Positions 7,431 through 16,370 of a stretch of DNA of 24,799 bases are shown piece after piece (position 1 is the first letter of the stretch; each line of letters starts with the position of its first letter). The notes below the pieces were generated by a model that saw only the letters and a list, made by a program, of their open reading frames with translations, was not told the origin of the DNA and did not search any database. The translations under genes and the position numbers were made by a program. Origin of the DNA: DASUKM01 sp036278735 (GTDB lineage: Bacteria; Acidobacteriota; Vicinamibacteria; Vicinamibacterales; 2-12-FULL-66-21); contig DASUKM010000020.1 in assembly GCA_036278735.1 (NCBI GenBank), positions 1 through 24,799 of the forward strand, given 5' to 3'.

Positions 7431-8509
7431 CCCGCGTCTTCAAGAACGCCCGCCTGCTCATCGTCGACGACGAGCCGAACAACGTCGAGATCCTGCGGCG
7501 TTTCCTGACGAGGGCGGGCTACGAACGCATCGAGAGCACGACGGACCCGCGCGAGGCCGCGGAACGCTACGTCCAGACCCGGCCGGATCTGATCCTGCTC
7601 GACCTCCACATGCCGCATCTGGACGGCCTCCAGGTGATGGCGCAGCTCGGGCAGATTGCCGAGGCGACGTATCTGCCGATCGTGATCCTCTCGGCGGACG
7701 TGACGCCGGAGGCGCGGCGCGAGGCGCTGTCGCGCGGCGCCAAGGATTTCGTCAACAAGCCGTTCCAGCAGGACGAGATCCTGCTCCGCATCGCGACGCT
7801 GCTCGAGACCCGCTTCCTCTACCTGCAGATCCAGAGCCAGAACCAGATCCTCGAGGCGAAGGTCCGCGAGCGGACGCGCGCGCTCGAGGACGCACAGGTC
7901 GAGATCGTCGAGCGGCTGGCGATGGCGGCGGAGTTCCGCGACGACAACACCGGCCAGCACACGCGGCGCGTCGGACAGATGTCGGCGCTGCTCGCGCGTC
8001 AGCTCGGGCTGCCCGATGCGCAGGTGTCGCTCATCCGGCGCGCAGCGCCGCTGCACGACGTCGGCAAGATCGGCATCCCCGACGCGATCCTGATGAAGCT
8101 CGGACGGCTCACCCCGGAAGAGTTCGCCGTCGTCAAGACGCACACGACGATCGGCGCGCGGCTCCTCTCGGGCGGCAAGTTTCCGCTGCTGCGGCTTGCC
8201 GAAGAGATCGCCTTCAGCCACCACGAGCACTGGGACGGCAGCGGCTACGCCGGGCTGTGCGCGGCGGATATCCCGCTGGCCGGCCGGATCGTCACCGTGG
8301 CCGACGTCTTCGACGCGCTCACACAGCAGCGGCCCTACAAGCCGGCGTGGCCGATCGGCGAGGCGATGGCGGAAATCGACAGGCAGCGCGGCCGCCAGTT
8401 CGATCCGGAGATTGTCGAGGCGTTTCTCCGGGTCACCGAAACCCACCCGGTGGACCGGCTGTCGGCGATCGATCCGCAGGTCCGGGGGCCGTTCCGCGAA
8501 GCCTTTTGA
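7427..8509 (+). CDS. Response regulator with HD-GYP phosphodiesterase domain
   Basis: A 360-residue two-domain signalling protein. The receiver domain (about 8-125) has the acidic pair D14-D15, phospho-acceptor D59 in L-I-L-L-D, and K111 in N-K-P-F. A helical linker (about 133-165) leads to an HD-GYP domain (about 165-345) with H178, the H210-D211 pair, H239, H265-H266 and the D270-G-S-G-Y motif. HD-GYP domains normally hydrolyse cyclic di-GMP. Here the signature reads G-Y-A-G-L instead of G-Y-P-x-G-L: the Pro is replaced and one residue is missing. Metal ligands appear intact, so activity is plausible. No histidine kinase lies nearby. It is the last gene of the run that starts with the M1 peptidase. 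Confidence 0.93.
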   Translation: MTRVFKNARLLIVDDEPNNVEILRRFLTRAGYERIESTTDPREAAERYVQTRPDLILLDLHMPHLDGLQVMAQLGQIAEATYLPIVILSADVTPEARREALSRGAKDFVNKPFQQDEILLRIATLLETRFLYLQIQSQNQILEAKVRERTRALEDAQVEIVERLAMAAEFRDDNTGQHTRRVGQMSALLARQLGLPDAQVSLIRRAAPLHDVGKIGIPDAILMKLGRLTPEEFAVVKTHTTIGARLLSGGKFPLLRLAEEIAFSHHEHWDGSGYAGLCAADIPLAGRIVTVADVFDALTQQRPYKPAWPIGEAMAEIDRQRGRQFDPEIVEAFLRVTETHPVDRLSAIDPQVRGPFREAF

Positions 8510-8544
8510 GGACCGTCTGAACCGAAGTACCCGCGCGCGAGCGC

Positions 8545-8704
8545 GAGCGAGCCACGCGATCGGAGCGCGCCGGCGAAGCGGCGAGCGAGCTACGCGATCG
8601 GAGCGAGCTGGCGAAGCGGCGAGCGAGCTACGCGATCGGAGCGCGCCGGCGAAGCGGCGAGCGAGCCACGCGATCGGAGCGAGCCGGCGAAGCGGCGAGC
8701 GAGA
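8545..8704. repeat. Tandem array of a 38-bp unit, four copies plus a partial
   Basis: Four units of exactly 38 bp at 8545-8582, 8583-8620, 8621-8658 and 8659-8696, each starting GAGCGAGC and ending CGAAGCGGC, then a partial unit. Units differ at a few positions (CCACGCG versus CTACGCG; GAGCGCGCC versus GAGCGAGCT or GAGCGAGCC). The array fills the space after the HD-GYP stop (8507-8509) and is followed by the hairpin module at 8721-8741. Frames through the array give only repetitive Arg/Ala/Ser-rich peptides. Confidence 0.92.
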
Positions 8705-8720
8705 GCGCGTGTAGGGGAGT

Positions 8721-8741
8721 CCGAGGGGCGAAGCCCCTCGG
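8721..8741. repeat. Hairpin module, copy 2, upstream of nadE
   Basis: Arms CCGAGGGGC (8721-8729) and GCCCCTCGG (8733-8741) with loop GAA. The flanks 8711-8743 match copy 1 (254-287) with only a few differences. It ends 6 bp before the nadE ribosome site, so the stem could affect initiation, or end upstream transcripts. No clear T-run follows. Confidence 0.85.
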
Positions 8742-8747
8742 TTGATT

Positions 8748-8753
8748 AAGGAG
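8748..8753 (+). promoter_or_regulatory. Ribosome binding site of nadE, short spacing
   Basis: AAGGAG with only 2 nt before the ATG at 8756, shorter than the usual 5-9 nt. The next in-frame start would cut into the P-loop domain, so ATG 8756 is kept. Confidence 0.55.
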
Positions 8754-8755
8754 CT

Positions 8756-9535
8756 ATGGCGCACACGCCCGGACGAGACGAGATTACGGAATGGCTGCGG
8801 CAGCGCGTGGCGGCCGCCGGCGCGCGCGGCCTGGCGGTGGGGCTCAGCGGCGGCATCGACTCGGCGGTCGTCGTCGGGCTGTGCCAGCTCGCGTCGCCTG
8901 ACGCCGTCGTCGGCGTGATCATGCCGTGCCACAGCGATCCGCGCGACGAACAGGACGCGCGGCTGGTGGCCGATCATTTCCACGTGCCCGCGATCCGCGT
9001 CGATCTGGCCCCGGCCTACGACGCGCTCACGGGCACGCTGACGGCGGCGACGGCCGACCTGCCCGCCGGCCTCACCCGCGCGCCGGCGGCGCACACGGCC
9101 GACATCAAGGCGCAGCTGCCGCTGGTGAACGTCAAACCGCGTCTCCGCATGACGTCGCTGTACTACGTCGCGAACTCGCTCAATTTCCTCGTGGCCGGGA
9201 CGGGCAACCGCAGCGAACTCGCGATCGGCTACTTCACGAAGTACGGCGACGGCGGCGTGGACCTGCTGCCGATCGGCAATCTCCTGAAGAGCGACGTCCG
9301 CGCGCTCGCGCGCGAGCTGGGCATCCCGGCGGCAATCATCGACAAGGCGCCGAGCGCCGGCCTCTGGCTCGGCCAGACCGACGAAGCGGAGATGGGCTTC
9401 AGCTACGCGGATCTCGAAAATTATCTGACGCAAGGCGCCGAAGCGGTCGCGCCCGCGCTCGCCCTGCGCATCGAACGCCTCGCCCGCGCCAGCGAACACA
9501 AGCGCGCGCTGGCCCCGACGCCGGGAGAAGACTAG
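8756..9535 (+). CDS. nadE: NAD+ synthetase, ammonia-dependent
   Basis: A 259-residue NAD synthetase, catalysing the last step of NAD+ synthesis: ATP-dependent amidation of nicotinic acid adenine dinucleotide. The ATP pyrophosphatase P-loop S31-G-G-I-D-S36 is followed by family motifs G-T-G-N-R-S-E, G-Y-F-T-K-Y-G-D-G-G, P-I-G-N-L-L-K and P-S-A-G-L-W-L-G-Q-T-D-E, all in order. There is no N-terminal nitrilase/glutaminase domain, so free ammonia is the expected nitrogen source. The length is slightly below the usual 260-280 residues, and the N-terminal helix before the P-loop is short. It sits alone between two repeat regions. The first heptamer of the downstream array begins inside its stop codon. 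Confidence 0.95.
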   Translation: MAHTPGRDEITEWLRQRVAAAGARGLAVGLSGGIDSAVVVGLCQLASPDAVVGVIMPCHSDPRDEQDARLVADHFHVPAIRVDLAPAYDALTGTLTAATADLPAGLTRAPAAHTADIKAQLPLVNVKPRLRMTSLYYVANSLNFLVAGTGNRSELAIGYFTKYGDGGVDLLPIGNLLKSDVRALARELGIPAAIIDKAPSAGLWLGQTDEAEMGFSYADLENYLTQGAEAVAPALALRIERLARASEHKRALAPTPGED

Positions 9536-9618
9536 GCTTTGGGCTTTGGGCTTTGGGCTTTAGGCTTTAGGAGGCGGGAAACTGGCGACTGGCGACTGGC
9601 CGCTACCCGCCGCTACCC
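9534..9618. repeat. Composite heptamer repeats filling a convergent gene gap
   Basis: Five RGGCTTT-family heptamers: AGGCTTT 9534-9540, GGGCTTT 9541-9547, 9548-9554 and 9555-9561, AGGCTTT 9562-9568. Then GAAACTG 9578-9584 and GCGACTG 9585-9591 and 9592-9598, related to the reverse complement of the CAGTTTC family. Last is a 10-bp duplication GCCGCTACCC at 9599-9608 and 9609-9618. The first heptamer uses the last two bases of the nadE stop, and the final duplicate contains the stop of the convergent gene (9613-9615). The repeats therefore occupy essentially the whole gap. Confidence 0.9.
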
Positions 9619-12432
9619 TACTCCAATGCCCATCTGCGCCGGCGGTTCGGCTGATTCGGGCGCGGGCTCGCGGTCGCCGGTCAACTGCCTCAGCGCGGAC
9701 GCTGCCGCCTCCTGCACGACGGTGTCGCGCGAGCCGGCCAGGCGCGAGACGCGGGCGCCGAGCCCGTGGAGCCGGAGCGTGCCGACCGCCTGCGCGGCGC
9801 TCGCCCGCAGCCACACGTCCTCGCTCGCGAGCAGCGTGTCGACCGCCTGCTCGGCCGACGTCAGCGGCGCGCCAATCAGCCGGTTGGCGCGCGCGGCGCG
9901 CTCCGCGACCGTCACGTGCGCGTCGAGCAGCGGCAGCAGCAGGTGCCGCAGCGACGGCGGCAGCACGTTGTCGAGGAACTCGAGCGCGTTGGCGCGAATC
10001 GTCGAATTGGCGGACTGCAGGCCCACGTAGGCGTCCTGCAGATCCGCGTCGGGATACAGCAGCGACATCAGCCGGAAGATCCGCTCGAGCTCCTGCGCCA
10101 TCGAGCGCTCCAGCTCCCGCACCATCCCCTCTTCTCCCTCGACGGACGCCATCAGCGCGGCGAGCACCTGATACGACCGGTAGTGCCCCGAAATTTCGGC
10201 CGCGAGCAGCAGATCGACGAGGCCGCGGTCGACGGGCACGTTCGGGTGCACGCGCCGCAGCTTGTTGAGCCCCGCGATCACGCGATGCCGCACGCTGGCG
10301 TCTCCCTGCAGCAGCGCGTCGACCAGCGCCTGCGCCGCCTGGCCGCTGCCGATGCGCACGAGTGCGATCGGAATCTCGCGGCGGGTCGCCGCGAGGGTGG
10401 TTTCGTCGAGCAGCCGCGCCTCGAGCGCGGGGACGACGTCGTTGCCATAGCGCGCGAGGGCATCGGCCGCTTCGTCGCCCGCCTCCGGATGCCCGAGCGC
10501 GTCGATCAGCGCGTCGACGACGCCGGGCGACAGGCGGGTGCGGGCGGTGGCGATCGCCTGCCGGGCGACGCCGGCGTCGTCGTCGCGAATCAGGCGGCAG
10601 AGCAGGTCGTCGCACCCCTCGTCGGCGAGCGCGAGCACGCGCGCCGCTTCGATCCGCTCGCGCGCGCCGTCGGGGCCCGAAGCCGCCGCCATCTGCTCCA
10701 GGATTGCGCGAGACGCCTCCAGGTTGCGCGACGGTCCCGCCGAGGCCAGAAACGCCGCCATGCCCGCCCGAATCGAGAAGTCCTCGAAGTCGCCCAGCTC
10801 CTGGATCCGCGCGACCGGATCGATCCCCATCTCGCGGGCGAGGAACAGCAGCGCTTCCGTCCGGACGCCCGGGTCCGGGTCGCGCAGCAGGTCGCCGGCG
10901 GCCGGCGCGATCGCGCGGTCGCCGATGTCGCGCAGCAGCGCGAGCGCACGGCGCCGCACTTCCGCCTCCGGGTGTTGCAGCAGCGGCCGCAGCGAGGCGC
11001 GCCAGCGATCGATGCGCTGCTCGCCGATCGCGGCGAGCGCGTCCAGCACGTCGCCGGTCTCCTCCGCCGCCAGCTTCGAGGCGAGCGCCTCGGCCGCGGA
11101 CCGGTCGAACGTGTGCTGCGTCTGCTGCTCGGAGGCGAGACGGTGCTGGTGGATGCTGTCGCGGATCGTCCCGACGTAGGCGCGGCGCAATTGCCACGCG
11201 GCGGCGCACCAGCCCGCAATCAGCGCGAGGTTGATCGCCGCGGTGCCGCGCAGGCCGAGCCGGAGCCCGGGCAGGCCGAAGAATCCGCGCGTCGCCAGCC
11301 CCAGCAGGATGCCGCCCGCCGCGTCGCCGAACCGGTTGACGACGATGTCGATCGCGTTCTTCACCCGCGCGCGGGCGCCGGGGGAAATCGGCAGGTACAG
11401 CAGCTCGTAGGTCGCCTTGTCGACGGAAAAGCGCAGGCCCTGGTCGCACGCGTTGGTGATCAGCACGGGCCAGAGCGCCGGCGCGATCAGGATGGCCGCG
11501 CTGCCCAGGCCGAGCGCGGCGGGCAGCAGCAGGATCGTCAGGCCGACGCCGAAGCGCGCCAGCACCGGACCGGTCAACAACAGCTGCAGGGCGAAACTGA
11601 CGATCCCGAGCGCGAAGTTGAAGCTGCCGAAAAAGCTGGTGATCGCTTCGGCATTGCCGTTGAAGCGGTGATCGACCACGAGACTGAGCTGAAAGCCGGT
11701 CCACTGGGTGGCGATCGCCACGAGGAACACCATCGCGGCCATCAGCCGCAGATAGCGGCTGCGGCCGATTTCGGCGAGCGTGGTGCGAAACGCCGTGGAG
11801 CTCGGGCGCCCTCGCCGTGCGAGCCCGCGGCGCCGCAGTCGCGCGTTGGCGACCACCACGATCCCGGCGCTGCCGAAGATCAGCAGCGCCAGCACCAGCA
11901 GCAGGTTGGCCGCGCCGCCGACCGGCCCCACCAGCACCCGCGCCAGCAGGCCCCCCAGGATGGCCCCGAGCGACGCGCCGCTGCCGACGAGACCGAACAG
12001 GCGCCGCGCCTGCCGGGTGTCGAACAGCGAATTGGCGAAGCTCCAGGCCTGCACGGGCGCGATGATCCCGAAGCAGTTCACCCAGACGTAGAAGATCGCC
12101 GGCAGCGAGCGATCGGGATGGAAGCGGAACCCCCACCAGAACAGCAGGACGTTGAGGCCGAAGAAGACGAGGGTCCCGACCGTGACCGTCCGCTGGCCGA
12201 CCCGGGCGGCAATGCGCGCGTGCAGCGGCACGAACAGCGAGAGCGCAATCGGCACCGCCGCATACGCGTAGGCCAGGGCGAAGGGGCCGTATTGTTTCAG
12301 GAACAGGCCGTTGCGGATCGACTTGGCGAGCAGGAAGGCCGCCACGACGGCGGCGATGTACACGAAGGTCAGGGCGACCGGCAGCGCCTCGCCGGGGCGC
12401 ACGTCCAGGAACCGCCGCACGCGGGCGAGCAT
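9613..12432 (-). CDS. NTT-like membrane transporter domain fused to HEAT repeats
   Basis: A 939-residue protein. Residues about 15-420 hold some 11-12 hydrophobic segments resembling the NTT (TLC ATP/ADP translocase) branch of MFS-like carriers. Support comes from R-R-L-F-G-x-x-G-S-G (143-152) and D330-Q-G-L-R-F-S-V-D-K-A-T-Y-E followed by L-P-I and a K-x-A-I-D-I-V segment, which parallels the NTT pattern K-Y-S-x-x-D-x-T-K-E, Y-I-P-L, K-x-K. Residues about 445-920 are Ala/Leu/Arg-rich helical pairs with HEAT spacing (V-R-R-R-A-L-A-L-L at 492-500; V-R-T-E-A-L-L-F-L at 523-531), likely a cytosolic superhelical scaffold. It is divergent from its longer paralogue at 12527. The substrate is unknown; nucleotide exchange should not be assumed. 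The ATG follows an in-frame stop closely and lacks a Shine-Dalgarno. Confidence 0.82.
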   Translation of the reverse strand: MLARVRRFLDVRPGEALPVALTFVYIAAVVAAFLLAKSIRNGLFLKQYGPFALAYAYAAVPIALSLFVPLHARIAARVGQRTVTVGTLVFFGLNVLLFWWGFRFHPDRSLPAIFYVWVNCFGIIAPVQAWSFANSLFDTRQARRLFGLVGSGASLGAILGGLLARVLVGPVGGAANLLLVLALLIFGSAGIVVVANARLRRRGLARRGRPSSTAFRTTLAEIGRSRYLRLMAAMVFLVAIATQWTGFQLSLVVDHRFNGNAEAITSFFGSFNFALGIVSFALQLLLTGPVLARFGVGLTILLLPAALGLGSAAILIAPALWPVLITNACDQGLRFSVDKATYELLYLPISPGARARVKNAIDIVVNRFGDAAGGILLGLATRGFFGLPGLRLGLRGTAAINLALIAGWCAAAWQLRRAYVGTIRDSIHQHRLASEQQTQHTFDRSAAEALASKLAAEETGDVLDALAAIGEQRIDRWRASLRPLLQHPEAEVRRRALALLRDIGDRAIAPAAGDLLRDPDPGVRTEALLFLAREMGIDPVARIQELGDFEDFSIRAGMAAFLASAGPSRNLEASRAILEQMAAASGPDGARERIEAARVLALADEGCDDLLCRLIRDDDAGVARQAIATARTRLSPGVVDALIDALGHPEAGDEAADALARYGNDVVPALEARLLDETTLAATRREIPIALVRIGSGQAAQALVDALLQGDASVRHRVIAGLNKLRRVHPNVPVDRGLVDLLLAAEISGHYRSYQVLAALMASVEGEEGMVRELERSMAQELERIFRLMSLLYPDADLQDAYVGLQSANSTIRANALEFLDNVLPPSLRHLLLPLLDAHVTVAERAARANRLIGAPLTSAEQAVDTLLASEDVWLRASAAQAVGTLRLHGLGARVSRLAGSRDTVVQEAAASALRQLTGDREPAPESAEPPAQMGIGVG

Positions 12433-12441
12433 GGCCGCGGC

Positions 12442-12447
12442 AGTTTA
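12442..12447 (-). promoter_or_regulatory. Possible -10 box (TAAACT) for the shorter NTT-HEAT gene
   Basis: TAAACT on the minus strand with 9 nt before ATG 12432, predicting a leader of about 3 nt. This is weak evidence, but the spacing resembles other start sites in this window that lack a Shine-Dalgarno. Confidence 0.25.
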
Positions 12448-12485
12448 CTTCATTCACCGCATCGCATAGGCTGAACTCCCCGACG

Positions 12486-12505
12486 GCCGGGCGAGGGCGC
12501 CCGGC
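12486..12505. promoter_or_regulatory. Hairpin in the 94-bp divergent spacer of the NTT-HEAT pair
   Basis: GCCGGGCG (12486-12493) and CGCCCGGC (12498-12505) form a perfect 8-bp stem with loop AGGG. It lies 9 bp before the ribosome site of the plus-strand gene. It could be a 5' UTR structure or an operator shared by the divergent genes. Confidence 0.5.
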
Positions 12506-12514
12506 GCGAACCCC

Positions 12515-12520
12515 AGAGGT
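12515..12520 (+). promoter_or_regulatory. Ribosome binding site of the longer NTT-HEAT gene
   Basis: AGAGGT with a 6-nt spacer to ATG 12527. It favours this ATG over the in-frame ATG at 12533. Confidence 0.6.
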
Positions 12521-12526
12521 CTTCCC

Positions 12527-15500
12527 ATGTCGATGACGCAGCGGCTGCTGGCGCCCGTCGCGGACGTCCGGCGCGAAGAGAGCACCACCGCCCTGATGAT
12601 GTTCTCGTACTCGTTCCTCGCGATGGCCGCGTACAACGTCATCAAGCCGATCACGCGATCGAAGTTCATCTCGGATCTGGGCGCCGACAACCTGCCGTAC
12701 GTGCTGCTCGCCGCCGGCTTCCTGATCAGCATCCTGATGGCGGGCTACACGTGGCTGATGGGGCGATTGCCGCGCCGGTGGGGGCTGCCGATCACGCAGC
12801 TCGGGATGGCGGCCGTGCTGATCCTCTTCTGGGTGCTGTTCCAGACGAATGCCGCGTGGGTGCCGGTGGCGTTCTACATCGGCGGATTGATCCTCGGCGT
12901 GCTGCTCATCAGCCAGTTCTGGACGCTCGCGAACATCGTCTACGATCCGCGCCAGGCCAAGCGCCTGTTCGGCTTCATCGGCGGCGGCGCGCCGCTCGGC
13001 GGGATTGCGGCGTCGGCGTTCGTGGCCGCCTACGCGAAGCAGATCGGATCGACGAACCTGCTGATCCCGAGCGCGGCGTGCATGGTGCTGAGCGCGCTGC
13101 TGGTCGCCGCCATCATCACGCGCGAGCGCGTGGAACCGGGGGCCGCGCCCGCCATCGCCGGCAAGAAACCGACAGCCGTCAGCGCGACCGAGGCGTTCAA
13201 CCTGCTGCGGCAGTCGAAGCACCTCCAGATCATCGCGCTCGTCATCAGCTTTGCCGCGATCGGCGCCGTCATCATCGAGCAGCAGCTCAATATGGCGGCG
13301 GAAGCGGCCAAAGGCGCCGCGGCCACCGACTCGATCACCGCGTTCCTCGCGCAGGTCGGCCTGTGGACATCGACGATCGGCTTCATCATCCAGGTCTGGC
13401 TGACGAGCAAGATCCATCGGTATCTGGGGATCGGCTTCGCGCTGATGATCCTGCCGGTCAGCCTCGGCACGACCGGCGTGATCATGCTGCTGAACGCCGC
13501 GCTCTGGGCCCCGAGCCTGGCGCGCATCGCCGACCAGTCGCTTCGCTACACCGTCGACAAGACGACGCGCGAGATCCTGTTCCTCCCGCTGCCCAGCGAC
13601 ATCAAGCTGAAGGCGAAATCGTTCGTCGACGTGACCGTCGATCGCGGCGCGAAGGCCCTCGGCGCGCTGCTGCTGATCGTGCTCGTGAAGCCCTGGGGCC
13701 TGGGCCTCGACTGGCAGCACCTCAGCTACGCCAGCCTCGTCGTGACGGTGCTGTGGATCTTCATGGCGCTGCGCGCGCGGCGCGGCTACCTCGAGGCGTT
13801 CCGCCACAGCATCGAACGGCGCGACGTGAAGCCGTCGGAGCTGCGGCTCACCGGCGCCGACCTGTCCACGATTGAAACGCTGGTGCAGGAGCTGTCGCGG
13901 CCGGACGCCAGCCGCGTCGTCTACGCGATCGACGTCCTGGAGTCGCTCGACAAACGTCACCTCGTCACGCCGCTGCTGCTCTATCACGAGGCGCCGCCGG
14001 TGCGGGCGCGGGCGCTGCGGGCGCTCGGGCAGGTGCGGCCGGACATCGCGCAGCAATGGGCGCCGCAGATCCGGCGGCTGCTCGGCGACGCAGACTCGGC
14101 GGTGCGGGCCGCCGCCATCGGGGCGCTCTGCGCGATCCATAACGAGGATGCGGCCACGATCGCGCGTCCGCTGCTCGACGACGCCGACCCGCGCATCCGC
14201 GTGACCGCGGCGGTCGCGCTCGCCTCGAGCGGCCGCGAAGAAGACCGCGCCGCGGCCGAACGCCAACTGGCCACCGCCATCGACGACGCGAGCGCCGCGA
14301 ACCGGGCGACGAGGCGCGACGTCGCGACCGCCATCCGTCAGGTGCGGGACCCGCGGCTGCAGCGGCTGCTGATCCCGCTGCTGTACGACAGCGACGCCGA
14401 CGTCGCCGCCGACGCGCTGGCCAGCGTGCGGGCGCTCGGGACGTCGGAGTTCCTGTTCGTCCCGGCGCTGTTGACGCTGCTGCGCAACCGCCGCCTCAAG
14501 GGAGACGCCCGCAACGTGCTCGTGAGCTACGGCGAGCCGGTCGTCGACGTGCTCGCCCACGTGCTGGCCGATCCCGACGAGGACGTGTGGGTCCGGCGGC
14601 ACATTCCGTCCACCCTTGCGCAGATCCCCAGCCAGCGATCCGTGGACGCGCTGGCCGCGGCGCTCGGCGACGCCGACGGGTTCCTGCGGTTCAAGGCGGT
14701 CGCGGCGCTCGAGCGGCTGCGGCGGGAGCATCCCGACCTGCGCTTCCCGCGCGAGCCGATCGAGGCGCTGGCCGTCAAACAGTCCGGCCGGTACTTCCGG
14801 TGCCTGTCGCTGCACGACAATCTGTTCGAACGCGGGGGCCTGCCGGCCGATTCGCTGCTCGCGCGCGCGCTGGCCGAGAAGATGGACCGCGCGATCGACC
14901 GCGCGTACCTGCTGCTCTCGCTCGTGCACCCGTGGCGCGACATCAACGCCGCGCGGTGGACGCTGCAGCACGGGGACCCGCGCAGCCGCGCCAGCGCGTC
15001 GGAGTATCTCGACAACATCCTGGCCGGCCAGGTGCGGAAACGGCTGATGCCCGCGCTCGAGGATCTGCCGCGGCAGGAGAAGGTGCAGCGCGGCAACGTG
15101 CTCCTCAAGACCCGCCGGCGCAACGTCGAGGAGTCGCTGCTCGAGCTGATCAACGACGAAGACGAAGTCGTCGCCGCGAGCGCCATCGAGCTGGTGCGCG
15201 AGCGCAAGCTGTGGAATCTCGCCCCCGACGTCGAGCACGTGCTGGCGCACCGCGACGTCCGCGACTGGTGCGTGTTCGAGGCCGCGTCGTGGGCCCTCGC
15301 CGAGTGGCGCGTGCCCGAGCGCCGGCGCGAGCTGTGGCTCGAGCCGCTGCCCGCCTCCGCCATGGCCTCGCAGCTCCGCGTGCTGCCGATGTTCGCCGGC
15401 GTCAGCGTCGACGAGCTGTTCCGGATCGCCGCGGGCGGCCGACAGGTGCGGCACGACGCCGGGCGCATCCTGCTGCAGGAAGGCGCCGTACCCGAGACGG

Positions 15501-16206
15501 TGCACGTGCTGCTCGACGGGCGCGTCACGCGCGGCTCGCAGACCTCGGAGGGGGTCGCCGTCGACGCGCCCGCCGCGCTCGGGCTCGAAGATGCACTCCA
15601 GGGCTCGGCGTCTCCCGTGACCGTGAAGACCGCCGGCCTGTCGGTGACGCTCGCGCTCGCGCTGGACGATCTGCAGACGCTGCTCGCCGACAACACGGAC
15701 CTGGTGCGCGGCCTGTTTTCGACGCTCGCCGGGCAGGCCGGTGCCGCCCTCCCCCTCGTGACCTCCACGGGCGCCGTCGCGGATCTCGGGCAGTTGGCGG
15801 GCGGCGGCACGACCGCTGTCGAGAAGGTGCTCGCGCTGCAGCGCGTGCCGATGTTCTCGCGCGTGAGCGCCGACGAGATGCTGCCGCTGGCGGCCGCGGC
15901 CCGCACCGTGCCGTTCGACAGCGGCGGACGTCCGTTCGACACGTCGAGCGCGCCGGCGCTCTGGCTCGTGCTCTCGGGCGAACTGACGGTCGAGGCGCCG
16001 GGATCGTCGCCACTCCACGCCGCCGCCGGGGACGTGCTCTTCGCCGACACGATTCTCTGCGATCGTCCCGCCGCCGCCGTCGCCGCCGTCGTCCAGCCCG
16101 GCGTCGCGCTGCGGGTCGACCGCGACGACCTGTTCGACCTGCTCGGCCAGCGCCCGGCGCTCCTGCAGCAGGTGTTCGCGGCGCTGTTCCGGCAGGCGGA
16201 GCCGGC

Positions 16207-16216
<10 letters not shown>
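12527..16216 (+). CDS. NTT-like transporter fused to HEAT repeats and two cNMP-binding-like domains
   Basis: A 1229-residue paralogue of the divergent neighbour. The membrane domain (about 20-420) has some 11 hydrophobic segments, with A-K-R-L-F-G-F-I-G-G-G (144-154) and D336-Q-S-L-R-Y-T-V-D-K-T-T-R-E then L-P-L and K-x-K-S-F-V-D-V, matching NTT signatures. HEAT-like helices span about 445-935; S-E-Y-L-D-N-I-L (825-832) aligns with L-E-F-L-D-N-V-L (817-824) of the paralogue. Two C-terminal domains (about 951-1075 and 1102-1225) each start L-x-x-(L/V)-P-M-F-(A/S)-x-V-S-x-D-E, typical of cyclic-nucleotide-binding folds. Neither has a full phosphate-binding cassette: the first keeps a G-L-E but no Arg, the second has an Arg (D-R-P-A-A-A) but no G-x-E. 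Transport with a regulatory head is inferred, not shown. Confidence 0.85.
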
Positions 16217-16356
<140 letters not shown>

Positions 16357-16360
16357 GAAC

Positions 16361-16364
16361 GGAG
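16361..16364 (+). promoter_or_regulatory. Ribosome binding site of the M14 gene
   Basis: GGAG with a 6-nt spacer to ATG 16371. It fixes this start, which is followed by a clean signal peptide, against an upstream in-frame ATG at 16224 whose extension would be translated heptamer repeat. Confidence 0.65.
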
Positions 16365-16370
16365 ACGCAG

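Noticed and set aside
8510..8714. Extension of frames through the 38-bp array as a small repetitive protein
   Set aside because: The composition is dictated by the DNA repeat, and the frames are shadows continuing from the HD-GYP gene.
8545..8741. CRISPR or attachment site
   Set aside because: There are no variable spacers between units, and no integrase or tRNA gene nearby.
9560..16018. A minus-strand open frame of more than 2100 codons running across both NTT-HEAT genes
   Set aside because: It is Arg/Ala/Gly-rich without any recognisable domain and is the frame shadow of two well-supported genes. Long antisense frames are expected at this GC content.
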